Shown in pieces: positions 35,344 through 44,691 of a DNA stretch of 64,000 nt. Made by a program: the position numbers and the translations under genes. The stretch lies in contig OY970285.1 in NCBI GenBank assembly GCA_963716005.1, positions 1,054,001 to 1,118,000 on the forward strand, read 5' to 3'. The DNA comes from CAVRUF01 sp963716005. GTDB taxonomy: Bacteria > Actinomycetota > Thermoleophilia > Gaiellales > Gaiellaceae. The notes below the pieces were generated by a model. The model did no database searches. It worked only from the letters and a program-made list of their open reading frames with translations, and had not been told where the DNA came from. Each line of letters starts with the position of its first letter. Position 1 is the stretch's first letter.

Positions 35344-35349
35344 ACTCTA
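35344..35349 (-). promoter_or_regulatory. -10-like box before pdxT
   Basis: TAGAGT on the minus strand lies 7 nt before the pdxT ATG; the same gap holds AGGAG. Confidence 0.35.
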
Positions 35350-35418
35350 GCCCGGCGGGTCGAGGCCGCTAGCGCGCCGCGGAGAGCTGGTCCGGCTCCC
35401 CGGTATCGAGCAGGGCGG

Positions 35419-36303
35419 CTACCAGCCGCGGGTTTCGAGCAGCTCTTCGGGCGCGATGCTCGCGGCGGAGAGGCCGCGCATCGGCTCGCCGAGCCCGGAC
35501 GAGACGCGCGCGAGCACGTCGGCGTCGCGGAAGTGCGTGGTGCCCTCGACGATCGCCTTGGCCATCGTCGACGGATCCTCGCTCTTGAAGATCCCGGAGC
35601 CCACGAAGACGCCGTCGGCGCCGAGCTGCATGCAGAGCGCGGCGTCGGCGGGAGTCGCGATGCCGCCCGCCGTGAACGTGACGACCGGGAGGCGGCCCTC
35701 CTCGGCGACGCGGCGCACGAGCTCGAGCGGCGCGCGGAGGTTCTTGGCCTCGGTGTATAGCTCGTCCTCGGAGAGAGAACCGAGACGGCGGATGCCGCCG
35801 AAGACCGTCCGCATGTGCCGGACGGCGTTGACGATGTCGCCGGTGCCGGCCTCGCCCTTGGTGCGGATCATGGCCGCACCTTCGCTCAGGCGCCGCAGCG
35901 CCTCGCCGAGGTCGCGGCACCCGCACACGAACGGAATGTCGAACGCCCATTTGTCGATGTGGTGCTCCTCGTCGGCGGGCGTGAGGACTTCGCTCTCGTC
36001 GATGTAGTCGACGTCGAGCGCCTGGAGCACCTGCGCCTCGACGAAGTGCCCGATCCGCGCCTTGGCCATGACCGGAATCGTCACGGCCTCCTGGATCTCC
36101 CGGATCTTGGTCGGATCGGCCATGCGCGCGACCCCGCCGTCGCGGCGGATGTCGGACGGGACCCGCTCGAGCGCCATGACCGCCACGGCCCCGGCGTCCT
36201 CGGCGATTCGAGCCTGCTCGGCGGTGGTGACGTCCATGATCACGCCGCCCTTGAGCATCTCTGCGAGTCCGGTCTTGACTCCCAAGGTTCCACGCTCGGC
36301 CAT
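35419..36303 (-). CDS. pdxS: pyridoxal 5'-phosphate synthase lyase subunit PdxS
   Basis: 294 aa. It builds PLP from ribose 5-phosphate, glyceraldehyde 3-phosphate and ammonia. The (beta/alpha)8 barrel has the family signatures GLAEMLKGGVIMDVTTAEQ, IPVMAKARIGHFVEAQ (active-site Lys), IDESEVLTPADE and FTAGGIATPADAALCMQLG. The ATG at 36303 starts MAERGTLGVKTGLAEM. A frame open further upstream gives no family sequence. A -10 box 7 nt upstream indicates a leaderless message. Confidence 0.97.
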   Translation of the reverse strand: MAERGTLGVKTGLAEMLKGGVIMDVTTAEQARIAEDAGAVAVMALERVPSDIRRDGGVARMADPTKIREIQEAVTIPVMAKARIGHFVEAQVLQALDVDYIDESEVLTPADEEHHIDKWAFDIPFVCGCRDLGEALRRLSEGAAMIRTKGEAGTGDIVNAVRHMRTVFGGIRRLGSLSEDELYTEAKNLRAPLELVRRVAEEGRLPVVTFTAGGIATPADAALCMQLGADGVFVGSGIFKSEDPSTMAKAIVEGTTHFRDADVLARVSSGLGEPMRGLSAASIAPEELLETRGW

Positions 36304-36310
36304 GGCAAAG

Positions 36311-36316
36311 AGTCTA
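36311..36316 (-). promoter_or_regulatory. -10 box of pdxS
   Basis: TAGACT on the minus strand ends 7 nt before the pdxS ATG; leaderless pattern. Confidence 0.5.
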
Positions 36317-36398
36317 ACCATGCGCCTCGCCTCCGCGAGCGCAGGCCGAGCCGTGGTTCGCGCCGCGCCCCCCGATGGGGGACAGCGCGCCCCAACAT

Positions 36399-37047
36399 TC
36401 ACGCTATCGAGGAACGTATGCCGTGTCTGGCGCGCTCTGTGCCGGAAGGCGCGCGGGGTGTGTCAGGACTATGCGCCGGTGAGCCAGCGCGCGTGCCTCG
36501 AGCGCGCTCCGCCTCGACCTCGTCACGCACCCAGCACTCGCCGACGTGGTCGTTCACGAGCCCCGCGGCCTGCATCAGGGCGTACGCGGTGGTCGGGCCG
36601 ACGAAGCGGAAGCCGTTCGCCTTCAGCGCCTTGGCGAGCGCCTTCGACTCGTCCGTGACTGCGGGAATCTCGGAGCGGCGCGTCGCCCGGCTCGGGGCTG
36701 AACGACCACACGAGCGCCGGGAACCCGCCCTCGAGCCCCACAACCGCCTTCGCGTTCGCGATCGCCGCGTCGATCTTGGCCCGGTTCCGCACGATCGACG
36801 CATCGGCCATCAGCCGCTCGACGTCGCGTGCGCCGAAGCCCGCGACCGCGGCGGGATCGAATCCCGAGAACGCCTCCCGAAACCCCTCGCGCTTGTTCAG
36901 GATCGTGCTCCACGAAAGGCCGGACTGGAACGCCTCGAGGCACAGCCGCTCGTAGAGCCCCGCCTCGCTCGTCACGGGCCGGCCCCACTCCCGGTCGTGG
37001 TAGTCGCGCATCGACTCGCCCTCGCCCCAGGCGCAGCGCACGATCAC
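36399..37047 (-). CDS. tag: DNA-3-methyladenine glycosylase I (one frameshift)
   Basis: Tag removes 3-methyladenine from alkylated DNA. About 215 aa in total. The start GTG at 37047 gives MIVRCAWGEGESMRDYHDRE; the Tag signature YHDREWGRPV, FEx-like LYERLCLEAFQSGLSWSTIL and NRAKIDAAIANAKAV follow. The frame changes near 36690, after which FRFVGPTTAYALMQAAGLVNDH completes the family. The end (from about 36480) is Arg/Pro-rich and longer than usual. It overlaps the stop of the upstream MetF fusion (GTGA), so it is coupled to it. Confidence 0.88.
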
Positions 37048-38867
37048 AACAGAAGGTCGAGCGCCGCCGCCGGATCCTTGAACGGCGGGATCACGTAGAC
37101 GCCTGCCGCCTTTTCGCGCGAAGCCTCGTACAACTCGCGCGCGATCTCGAGCCCGACCTTCGGCGCGTCCGCGCCGGCGTCGGAGAGCCGCTTCTGCACG
37201 GCGTCCGGAATCGTGATCCCCGGCACCTCGTTGTGGAGCCGGAAGGCGAGCTCGAAGCTCCGCACCGGCCAGACGCCGACGAGGATCGGCACCGGCGACT
37301 CGCCGATCTTGTCGAAGAGGCGATCGAGGTACGCGAGGTCGAAGAGCGCCTGCGTCATCGCGAACTTCGCACCCTCGTCGAGCTTGCGCCGGAAGCGCTC
37401 GATCTCCGAGTCGAGATCCTCCGCGGACGGATTCACGGCGACGCCGATGTAGAAGGAGGTCGGTGCGTCGATCGCCTTGCCGGAGTAGTCCTCTCCGTGG
37501 TTCAGCCGCGTGAGCAGCGCGGTCAGGCCGATCGAATCGATGTCGTACACGCCGTTCGATCCCGGGTAGTCGCCCACGTGCGGCGGGTCGCCGGTGACGG
37601 CGAGGACGTTGCGGATCCCTTCGGCATGCGCGCCGAGAAGCTGCGACTGGAGGCCCATCACAGACGCATCGCGAGGCGTCACGTGCGGGATCGTCTCGAT
37701 CCCCACGGTGCGCTCGATCGTCGCCGACGCGACGAGCGCCGAGAGCCGGGCGCGCGCCATCGGGTTGTCGTTGATGTCCACCCCGTCGACGACGCCGGAC
37801 GCCTTCAGCCGCGCAGCGACCGAGAGCATCGACTCCATGTTCGTGCCCTTCGGCGGGTCGAGCTCGACCGAGACGTACCACTCCCCCGCCTCGAGCTTGC
37901 GCTGGAGCTGGGTCGTCCGCTCCTCCTGCGGGAGGATCGACGCCACCTCGGCGAGGTCGCGATCCAAAGCGACGAAGGCAACGCGCGGCTCGCGGTGCTC
38001 CTCGACGGCCGAGCGGATGGCCGCGATCTGGGCCGGGCCGGTTCCGCAGCAGCCGCCGACGATCCGTGCGCCGAGATTGCTCGCCTGCGCCGTGAACTCG
38101 GCGAAGTAGTCGGGAGTCGCATTCGGGTAGACGATCCGGCCGCCGCGCCGGGCGGGCAGGCCGACGTTCGGCTGGGCGGAGAGCGCCAGGCCGTCCGCCG
38201 CAGCGGACATCTCCCCCAGCGCCGCGAGCGCAGCCCCGGGGCCCAGGCCGCAGTTCGCTCCGATCGCGACTACGCCGGCGGAGCGCAGCCGCTCGGCCGC
38301 CTCGCCCGCGGCCACCCCGGCCAGCGTCTCGGCGTCCTCGTCGAAGGTGAGCTGCGCGACGATCGGCAGCGACGAGGTGGCGCGTACCGCCGCCACCGCC
38401 GTCTCGAGCTCCTCGAGGTCGAAGAACGTCTCGACCATGAAGAGGTCGACGCCGCGCCCTTCCAGCAGCCGGGCCTGCTCGAAGAAGACCTCGTGCGCGT
38501 CCTCGCCGCCGTGCGTTCCGTCGAGCTCTCCGAGCGGGCCGATCGAGCCCGCGACGAACACGGGCCGCCCGGAGATCTCGCGCGCCTCGCGGGCGAGCTT
38601 CACGCCTTGCTCCACGATCTCCTCGAGCTGGTCGTCGAGGAGGAGTCCCGCGAGCTTGCGCCGGTTCGCGCCGAACGTGTTCGCCTCGATCAGCTCGGCG
38701 CCGGCCGCGATGAAGGCCGTGTGGACGCCGATCACCGCCTCCGGTGCGCGCACATTCGCCTCCTCGGGGGCGCGCAGGCGCGGTACGCGCGCGGAGAGGA
38801 GCGCGCCGGTGCCGCCGTCGGCAACGATGACAGGGCCTTCACTCAGGCGTTCCAGGAAGCGGCTCAC
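37044..38867 (-). CDS. bifunctional homocysteine S-methyltransferase / methylenetetrahydrofolate reductase
   Basis: 607 aa fusion of YitJ type. Residues 1-290 are a homocysteine methyltransferase barrel (DGGTGALLSARVPRL, ELIEANTFGANRRKL) with zinc cysteines in IGANCGLGPG and VGGCCGTGPAQI. Residues about 320-605 are a MetF-type reductase (SVELDPPKGTN, GIRNVLAVTGDPP, AKFAMTQALFDL). It could make methyl groups and pass them to homocysteine. No split and no frameshift are seen. The start is GTG at 38867 with a -10 box 6 nt upstream, which leaves no room for a SAM riboswitch. Confidence 0.93.
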   Translation of the reverse strand: MSRFLERLSEGPVIVADGGTGALLSARVPRLRAPEEANVRAPEAVIGVHTAFIAAGAELIEANTFGANRRKLAGLLLDDQLEEIVEQGVKLAREAREISGRPVFVAGSIGPLGELDGTHGGEDAHEVFFEQARLLEGRGVDLFMVETFFDLEELETAVAAVRATSSLPIVAQLTFDEDAETLAGVAAGEAAERLRSAGVVAIGANCGLGPGAALAALGEMSAAADGLALSAQPNVGLPARRGGRIVYPNATPDYFAEFTAQASNLGARIVGGCCGTGPAQIAAIRSAVEEHREPRVAFVALDRDLAEVASILPQEERTTQLQRKLEAGEWYVSVELDPPKGTNMESMLSVAARLKASGVVDGVDINDNPMARARLSALVASATIERTVGIETIPHVTPRDASVMGLQSQLLGAHAEGIRNVLAVTGDPPHVGDYPGSNGVYDIDSIGLTALLTRLNHGEDYSGKAIDAPTSFYIGVAVNPSAEDLDSEIERFRRKLDEGAKFAMTQALFDLAYLDRLFDKIGESPVPILVGVWPVRSFELAFRLHNEVPGITIPDAVQKRLSDAGADAPKVGLEIARELYEASREKAAGVYVIPPFKDPAAALDLLL

Positions 38868-38873
38868 GCCGCA

Positions 38874-38879
38874 AGTCTA
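38874..38879 (-). promoter_or_regulatory. -10 box of the MetF fusion gene
   Basis: TAGACT on the minus strand is 6 nt before the GTG at 38867. Confidence 0.5.
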
Positions 38880-38886
38880 TGGAGCC

Positions 38887-39456
38887 CTACTGGAGCTGCG
38901 AGGGGTGCCCGTTGGGCGGATCGGCGACCGCGGCTGCGGGCCGCAGATCGGCTTCGAGCTCGCGGCCGGGGTCGGTGTCCGCCTCGGGCTCGGCCCGCTC
39001 GGGCCGGCCTGCGGCATTGCGGACGACCGCTTCGAGCTGGGCGATCAGCTCGTGGAGGTCGTCGACGGCGGATTCGAACTTGCCCTCGAGCGCCCGCGCC
39101 TCGGTGCGGAGTTCTCCGAGCCGCCGCTGGCCTTCCGACGCGACCCGGCCGGCTGCGGCCTGCGCGGCGTCGCGCACCGCTTCCGCGTCGGCGACCGCCG
39201 CGCGGCGAAGACGTGACGCTTCCGCGACGGCCTTGGCGCGCTCCTCCTCGGCCTCGGCGCGCGCCTCGGTCTCGGCCCGGCGCCGCAGGGCGTCGGCCTT
39301 GCGCGTTGCCTCGGCCTGAATCTCCTCCGCGGCGGATTCGGCCGCTGCGAGGACGGCGGCGACGCGCGAGCCGAGCTCGGCGTAGTCGCGGCCCGCCGGA
39401 GCTTCCGGCGCCTCGGAGACGTCGGTTTCTTCGCGTTCGTCCAGGTGGTCTGGCAT
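38887..39456 (-). CDS. alanine-rich coiled-coil protein
   Basis: 189 aa. An acidic start (MPDHLDEREETDVSEAPE) is followed by a long Ala/Glu/Arg coiled coil (about residues 30-145; SAAEEIQAEATRKADALRRR) and an acidic, proline-containing tail. Composition resembles DivIVA- or ATP-synthase b-like helical proteins, but no DivIVA N-terminal motif is present, so no function is proposed. A TAAGTT box lies 11 nt before the ATG. It lies between the MetF fusion and a secreted protein. Confidence 0.65.
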   Translation of the reverse strand: MPDHLDEREETDVSEAPEAPAGRDYAELGSRVAAVLAAAESAAEEIQAEATRKADALRRRAETEARAEAEEERAKAVAEASRLRRAAVADAEAVRDAAQAAAGRVASEGQRRLGELRTEARALEGKFESAVDDLHELIAQLEAVVRNAAGRPERAEPEADTDPGRELEADLRPAAAVADPPNGHPSQLQ

Positions 39457-39501
39457 CGGGACGCCCGAACTTAGTCGAGCTTCGCGAAAGACGCAAGCCG
39501 C

Positions 39502-40677
39502 CTAGCGGGCGGGAATCTTGATCTTGGCCGACGTCTGGCCGAGCCCGGCCTTGCTCTTCGCGCGCAGCGTGCACTTGTAGCTCGTGCCGGAGCGAAGACC
39601 CGAGACGCGGATCGGCGAGCGGTTCCTCGTCGAGGACGCCGTGGCCACGTGGCTGCCCGCGCGGCAGGTCGCCTTGTAGCCGCGCACCTTCGAGCCACGC
39701 GGCTTCGCCTTCGTGAATCCGATGAGCCCCGTCGACGTCGATGTCCGCACGGAGCGAAGGTTCTTTGCGGAGCGCGGCGTCATGTTCCCGTGGATGCGAA
39801 GACGGCGCTTCGAGAACGTGATCCCGTCGAGCTCGACCTTGACGCTGCCGGCGCCGACCACGACGGACGTGCTGGCCGAGGCACCCGGGGCCGTAACCGT
39901 GAAGGCGCTCGCGGTCAAGGTGGCCGGGTCGTCCACGCCGTACAGCCGGCTCAGCATCGCGAACGGGATCCGGAACTCGGCCTCGCCGACGAAAACCGTC
40001 GTGCCATCGCTCTCGAAGTGCGCGTTCGACGCATCGAGGACGATCGAATTGGTCGCGTAGTCGAGCTGCAGCGGCGTCGAGACCCACTCGGCGTTGGTCG
40101 AGAGGTCGAACCCGCGCATGGCCGCTGCGTCGCCCGGGTCGTCGATGTAGGAGAGGTCGTCGACCCAGCCGTCGATGTAGCCGGAGAACGTCCGGGCGGC
40201 GACGGCGCCGCAGCTGCCGCTCGACCCGCAGGCCTGGTCGGCGAGCCGGACCGGCGAGATCGTGAACTTGACCGTCCGGCTCCCGGCGGGACCGCCGCGC
40301 GTGACCGTCACGTTGCGCCCGCGCGAGAACGTCTCGGCCGGGTAGATCGAGCCCGTGTTGAGGGTGATCTCCCAGATGTCGGCGAAGTCGAGCGTCCAGC
40401 TGCCGACCGTCCGCTGGATCGAGAAGTAGTACTGCTGGTAGGACGGGGCCGACAGCCTGGCGGCCGAGATGAAGTACGGATCGCCGCCGCCGCCGCCGGG
40501 ATACGGCTGGACGACGTCGTTGCGCTCGACCGAGACGACGCAGTTCGTGGTCGTCGCACCGCCGCACGCCGCGAGCGTCGTCGCGCCGGCGAACGCCGAC
40601 GGAGCAAATGCGAGCGCAGCGAGGACGACGGCCGCAGGAAGGAGACGATGACCCCTCATCGACCTGAAGCGTGTCAC
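39502..40677 (-). CDS. secreted beta-rich protein with Fn3-like C-terminus
   Basis: 391 aa. The signal peptide is RLLPAAVVLAALAFAPSAFA. The middle region (residues 30-260) is beta-rich with four cysteines (LAACGG, TNCVVS, DQACGSSGSCG). The C-terminal 90 residues, ending in VSGLRSGTSYKCTLRAKSK and GQTSAKIKIPAR, have the fibronectin type III pattern. The start is GTG at 40677 or ATG at 40659, with no decisive signal for either. A large exported protein of unknown role; it may bind surfaces or polymers. Confidence 0.72.
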   Translation of the reverse strand: MTRFRSMRGHRLLPAAVVLAALAFAPSAFAGATTLAACGGATTTNCVVSVERNDVVQPYPGGGGGDPYFISAARLSAPSYQQYYFSIQRTVGSWTLDFADIWEITLNTGSIYPAETFSRGRNVTVTRGGPAGSRTVKFTISPVRLADQACGSSGSCGAVAARTFSGYIDGWVDDLSYIDDPGDAAAMRGFDLSTNAEWVSTPLQLDYATNSIVLDASNAHFESDGTTVFVGEAEFRIPFAMLSRLYGVDDPATLTASAFTVTAPGASASTSVVVGAGSVKVELDGITFSKRRLRIHGNMTPRSAKNLRSVRTSTSTGLIGFTKAKPRGSKVRGYKATCRAGSHVATASSTRNRSPIRVSGLRSGTSYKCTLRAKSKAGLGQTSAKIKIPAR

Positions 40678-40713
40678 TTCGGCCGGTCGGAGTCCAGCCC
40701 CGATTGGTGGAGA

Positions 40714-40787
<74 letters not shown>

Positions 40788-40857
40788 GCGCTCCGCAGGC
40801 TACGCGGATGTTCGGCGGTTCACGAATCCGACCGCGTGGGGAGCCCGTACTCCAATC

Positions 40858-41313
40858 ATGCGATTTCTTACGCTCATCCTCATAGCTCTTGCTCTCCCCT
40901 TCGCCGCCGCGTGCGGCAGTGACGACGATTCGTCGGCCGACACGGCCGCTGCGACAGGCGGCGGAGGCGGCGGCCAGACCGTCGAGTTGGCCGCGACCGA
41001 CTTCCACTTCTCTCCGCCCACGGTCTCCGTGGAAGCGGGCGCCGTCACGTTCGTCCTCGCGAACAACGGGCAGGCGCCCCACGCGCTCGAGATCGAAGGA
41101 AACGGCGTCGAGGAGGGGTCCGACACGATCGATCCCGGCAGCTCGACCGAGTTCACCGTCGACCTCGTAGAAGGCGAGTACGAGATCTACTGCCCGGTCG
41201 GAAACCACAAGGACATGGGCATGGTCGGGACGCTCACCGTGGGCGCCGCGAGCGCCGGCGGAGGCGGCGAGACCGACGACGACTCCTCGCCGATGATGGG
41301 TCCCGGCTACTAG
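40858..41313 (+). CDS. cupredoxin lipoprotein
   Basis: 151 aa. A lipoprotein signal (LTLILIALALPFAAAC, lipobox Ala-Ala-Ala-Cys) and a Ser/Asp/Gly linker precede a plastocyanin-like domain with type 1 copper ligands: His in NGQAPHALEIEG and Cys-His-Met in EIYCPVGNHKDMGMVG. The tail is acidic and ends MMGPGY, a possible extra metal site. It is probably anchored outside the membrane and carries electrons or copper. This is the third cupredoxin in the window; the closest start is ATG at 40858. Confidence 0.88.
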   Translation: MRFLTLILIALALPFAAACGSDDDSSADTAAATGGGGGGQTVELAATDFHFSPPTVSVEAGAVTFVLANNGQAPHALEIEGNGVEEGSDTIDPGSSTEFTVDLVEGEYEIYCPVGNHKDMGMVGTLTVGAASAGGGGETDDDSSPMMGPGY

Positions 41314-41410
41314 CCGCTCGTCTACTTCGACACGACGCGCGCCGAGTCGCAACAATACGGTCCGCATTGTGAGACGAGGCGGGCCGCCCGGCCCGCTGGA
41401 GGAGGAGAGC

Positions 41411-41863
41411 GTGAAGGTCTTCCAGCTGGAGCGGAGCTTGCGAACCAAGGGCGGGCTCGAGATTCGCGACATCACCGAAGAGGTGCAAGAGGCGGTCACC
41501 CAGAGCGGCGTGACCGACGGTATCGCCTGCGTGTATTCGCCGCACACGACCTGCGTCGTGCGGGTGAACGAGTTCGAGACCGGGTTCCTCGAGGACTTCG
41601 TGCGGATGGTCCGCCGCCTCGTCCCGACGGAGAAGTACTACGCGCACGACGACTGGGACCGGCGCACCGAGAACGTCTGCCCCGAGGACATGGAGGCCGC
41701 GAACGGCCACTCGCACTGCATGGCCATGCTGCTCGGGCCCGCGGGCGAGTCGATTCCCGTCCGCGACGGCGAGCTGTGCCTCGGCAAGTGGCAGCGGGTG
41801 CTCTTCATGGAGCTCGACCGCTCCCGCGACCGGCGCTGGATCGTCCAGGTCGTCGGCGACTGA
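41411..41863 (+). CDS. YjbQ-type secondary thiamine-phosphate synthase-like enzyme
   Basis: 150 aa of the UPF0047/YjbQ family. The conserved histidine segments VYSPHTTCVVRVNE and NGHSHCMAMLLGP, and the C-terminal GKWQRVLFMELDRSRDRRW, are present. Escherichia coli YjbQ has weak thiamine-phosphate synthase activity, but the natural role of the family is unclear. The start is GTG at 41411, directly after GGAGGAGGAGAGC, a strong Shine-Dalgarno. The frame is open back to 41369 without better signals. Confidence 0.9.
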   Translation: MKVFQLERSLRTKGGLEIRDITEEVQEAVTQSGVTDGIACVYSPHTTCVVRVNEFETGFLEDFVRMVRRLVPTEKYYAHDDWDRRTENVCPEDMEAANGHSHCMAMLLGPAGESIPVRDGELCLGKWQRVLFMELDRSRDRRWIVQVVGD

Positions 41864-41891
41864 CCTGTCCCGCTTCAGTCGTTAAATGAAA

Positions 41892-41913
41892 ACGGGGTCG
41901 CCGCTGACCCCGT
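41892..41913. terminator. intrinsic terminator between convergent genes
   Basis: An 8-bp stem ACGGGGTC/GACCCCGT with a 6-nt loop. On the minus strand it is followed by TTTCATTT, a fair U-tract, so it mainly ends the membrane-protein transcript. It can also serve the plus-strand YjbQ gene. The 117 nt between it and 42031 show no gene. Confidence 0.75.
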
Positions 41914-42030
41914 CTCCGATTTCTCGACCGTTGCCCCCGCCGCATCGGGGCCCCCGGTCGTATGTGGACACAGTCTGCGGTCCGGGGCACGTTCCGTCCC
42001 CCCTCTGAGGGAGTTGATCGCCTCCCCCTT

Positions 42031-42721
42031 TCACGGTTGACCGGGCTGGTTGACCCGTTTTTCCTGTGTTCGAGCGGTGATCAGGGCCCACGCCATGTGC
42101 GCCGTGAGCGCCGCGGCGACCAAAATCCAGCCGACGAGCTCCGCTCCTTCCTCGAACTGCGGTCTCGATCGCGTCAAATGCGTGGCCGTCCGTGAGCCCG
42201 CCGAGACTCAGCGCGGTGGATGCCTCGGCCGCCAGCGCGAGGCCCAGCAGGCCAAGGCCCGCGAGGATGAACCGCCGCACACGAGGAATCGCCGACCGGG
42301 CGACCGCGATCAGCAGCACGACGGTGACGAGGAGCAGCGGGACGTACGCGAAAATCCAGATCGCGCGCCACGAGTCCTCCGGGAGCCCGAACGAGTCCTC
42401 GGCACGGCGCGCGAGCCGCTCGTGCAGCGTCGCGACGTCGTCGAGCGAGAAGTACGTGAGGATGAGGGCGAGCACGAGCAGGCCGACCTGCCGAAGCAGC
42501 CCATAGAGCACCAGCACCGCGAACGCTGCGCCGAACGTCGCCACGGAGCCCGCCCAGGCGTACGCGTTCGCCTCGCTGTCTGCGCCCAGGAACACGACCG
42601 ACGTGAGGACGAACTCCTGCAGGAGGTACGCGATCGACTGGATGACCACACCCGCGACCGCGATGCCCAGCCCCACCGTGAGCAACCAGCCGGGGAGGCG
42701 TTCCGGATCGTGCTCGGTCAT
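42031..42721 (-). CDS. polytopic membrane protein (one frameshift)
   Basis: About 229 aa with six predicted membrane helices (WLLTVGLGIAVAGVVIQ, VATFGAAFAVLVLYGLL, VGLLVLALILTYFSL, IWIFAYVPLLLVTVVLL, FILAGLGLLGLALAAEA, and in the second frame LVGWILVAAALTAHMAW). The frame changes near 42165; in the new frame the protein ends at 42031 with RVNQPGQP. The ATG at 42721 directly follows the helicase stop (TAGATG), so the two genes are probably cotranscribed. No family is recognised. Confidence 0.65.
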
Positions 42722-44605
42722 CTAGGCGGCTTCGGCGGCCGCGAGGGTGGCGAGAAGATCGTCGCCGTACCGGTCGAGCTTCGCCGGGCCGATCCCCGGG
42801 ACGGACGCGAGCTCGTGCTTCGTGGACGGGCGCAGCTCGGCTAACGCTACGAGCGTCGTGTCGTGCATGACGACGTACGCGGGGACGCCGTCCTCCTTCG
42901 CCCGTTCGCGCCGCCACTGGCGCAGCGCGTTCGTCGTCGGCGTGTCCTCGACGATCCTCCGTTCGCGCCGTGGCTTCGGCGGGGCTGCGACCCCGAGCTC
43001 GCCGAGGAACCGGCTCGGCTTCGCGGTCTCCGACCAGGTCAGGTACAGCCGTCGCTTCGCGCGCGTGAGACCCACGTAGAAGAGCCGTCGCTCCTCGGCG
43101 ATCTCCTCGGGCTCCTTGGCCTGGCGGATCGGGAGCTCCTTTTCCTCGAGCCGTGGCAGGAACACCGCCTCGAACTCGAGGCCCTTGGCGCGGTGGTACG
43201 TGAGGAGCTGGACTCCGGCCTGCGCCGTCGCCGCCCGGCCGAAGCGTTCCTCGAGATCGGCCAAGAAGTCCGCCACCGTCCGCTCGCCGTCGTCGAAGCG
43301 CTCCGCGAGATCGACGAGCCGCGCCAGGTCGGCCTGGCGCACGCGCTCCTGCTCGCCGAGCTCCTTCGGGGGTGCCGCGAGCAGGCCCTCTCGCGATGCC
43401 GCCTCACGGATGCTTGCCGCGACCACGACCGACTGCGAGCTCTTCAGCCGCGCCTTGACCCGCCGCGCGGCCTGCCGCGTGAGGAACCCGCCCTCGCGAA
43501 CCTGGAACGGAATCTCCGCCTCGGTGAACGCCTGCTCGAAGCCGGCCGAGCGCGCGTTCGTGCGGTAGAGGACGGCGATCTCCCCGAGCGGCACGCCGTC
43601 CGAGGCAGCTCGCGCACGCGGTCGACGACGAACGACGGTCTCTTCGGCCCCGTCCAGCGCGAGCACCACTGGCGCAGGCCCAGGCGGACGGGACGCGCGC
43701 AGCTCCTTCTCGGCGCCCTCGAGCCGGGGAACGAGCCGGTTCGCGAGCTCGAGAATCTCCGGCGTCGAGCGGTAGTTCGTCTCGAGCCGAACGACTGTCG
43801 CGTCCGGGAACCGCCGCGGCACGTCGAGGAGGTAGCGAGGTGTCGCGCCCGTGAACCCGTAGATCGACTGGTAGTCGTCGCCGACCACCGCCAGCTCGTC
43901 CCGCCCACCGAGCCACAGGTCGAGCAGGGTCTGCTGAAGGAGGTTCACGTCCTGGTACTCGTCGACCGTGAACGCCGCGTAGCGCTCGTGGAAGCCCGCG
44001 CGGGCGTGATCGTCCTCCTCGAGGAGTGCGATCGTGCGCTCCAGGAGATCCTCGAAGTCGATCCGCCCCGCCGCTGTCTTGCGCCGCTCGTACTCGCGGT
44101 AGACGCTCGCCATGAGGTCGGCCGGGATCGGCGGCTTGCGCGCACCGAGCGACTCCTCGTAGTCAGTCGCCGCGATCCGCCGGTTCTTCGCCCACTCGAT
44201 CTCGGTCGCGAGATCTCCGACCGGCCGGAACCGGTACGGACGAGGCAAGACGCGCGCGATGTTCACGAGCATCACCGCCTTGGACGGGAGGATCTGCCCG
44301 GGCGGTCCGCCATTCGCGTGGAGCTGCCCGAGCGCCGCCGCGTGGAACGTCTGGGCCCGCACCCCGGTCGCGCCGAGTGCCGCAAGTCGAGCGCGCATCT
44401 CTCCCGCCGCCTTGTCCGTGAAGGTCACCGCGAGGATCTCGTCGGCCCGGAACGCGCCGCTCAGCACCTGGTTCGCGATGCGCCGCGTGATCGTCGTCGT
44501 CTTCCCGGAACCGGCTCCTGCGAGGATGCAGACCGGCCCGCGAACGGCCTCGACGGCGCGCCGCTGCTCGGGGTTCAGGTTGGCGAAAACGGCCTCGTGA
44601 TTCAC
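42722..44605 (-). CDS. UvrD/PcrA-like DNA helicase with HRDC domain
   Basis: 627 aa superfamily 1A helicase. In order: Walker A LAGAGSGKTTTITRRI, motif II FTVDEYQDVNLLQQ, motif III GDDYQSIYGF, motif IV YRSTPEILELANRL, motif V LTYHRAKGLEFEAVFLP and motif VI FYVGLTRAKRRLYLTW. The C-terminal 70 residues form an HRDC domain (LRPSTKHELASVPGIGPAKLDRYG). Near 43610-43640 a short stretch reads better in another frame (FVVDRVREL), suggesting two compensating indels. The start is GTG at 44605 with a -10 box upstream. A repair or recombination role is expected. Confidence 0.93.
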   Translation of the reverse strand: MNHEAVFANLNPEQRRAVEAVRGPVCILAGAGSGKTTTITRRIANQVLSGAFRADEILAVTFTDKAAGEMRARLAALGATGVRAQTFHAAALGQLHANGGPPGQILPSKAVMLVNIARVLPRPYRFRPVGDLATEIEWAKNRRIAATDYEESLGARKPPIPADLMASVYREYERRKTAAGRIDFEDLLERTIALLEEDDHARAGFHERYAAFTVDEYQDVNLLQQTLLDLWLGGRDELAVVGDDYQSIYGFTGATPRYLLDVPRRFPDATVVRLETNYRSTPEILELANRLVPRLEGAEKELRASRPPGPAPVVLALDGAEETVVRRRPRARAASDGVPLGEIAVLYRTNARSAGFEQAFTEAEIPFQVREGGFLTRQAARRVKARLKSSQSVVVAASIREAASREGLLAAPPKELGEQERVRQADLARLVDLAERFDDGERTVADFLADLEERFGRAATAQAGVQLLTYHRAKGLEFEAVFLPRLEEKELPIRQAKEPEEIAEERRLFYVGLTRAKRRLYLTWSETAKPSRFLGELGVAAPPKPRRERRIVEDTPTTNALRQWRRERAKEDGVPAYVVMHDTTLVALAELRPSTKHELASVPGIGPAKLDRYGDDLLATLAAAEAA

Positions 44606-44612
44606 AAGTCCG

Positions 44613-44618
44613 AGGCTA
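44613..44618 (-). promoter_or_regulatory. -10 box of the helicase gene
   Basis: TAGCCT on the minus strand lies 7 nt before the GTG at 44605, supporting this start over upstream in-frame codons. Confidence 0.5.
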
Positions 44619-44691
44619 GTCGGGCGACCGGTCGGCGTCACGCCCGAAAGGACATGGCCGGCCTCGCTCGTCACACACTCGGCACACATTC

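Noticed and set aside
38868..38886. SAM or cobalamin riboswitch before the homocysteine methyltransferase/MetF fusion
   Set aside because: Only 19 nt separate it from the next gene and a -10 box lies 6 nt before the start codon, so there is no leader to hold a riboswitch.
41914..42030. Structured RNA or small gene in the 117-nt gap
   Set aside because: It holds C-rich runs and a weak inverted repeat around GGGGCCCCC, but no conserved riboswitch core and no credible start with a reading frame.
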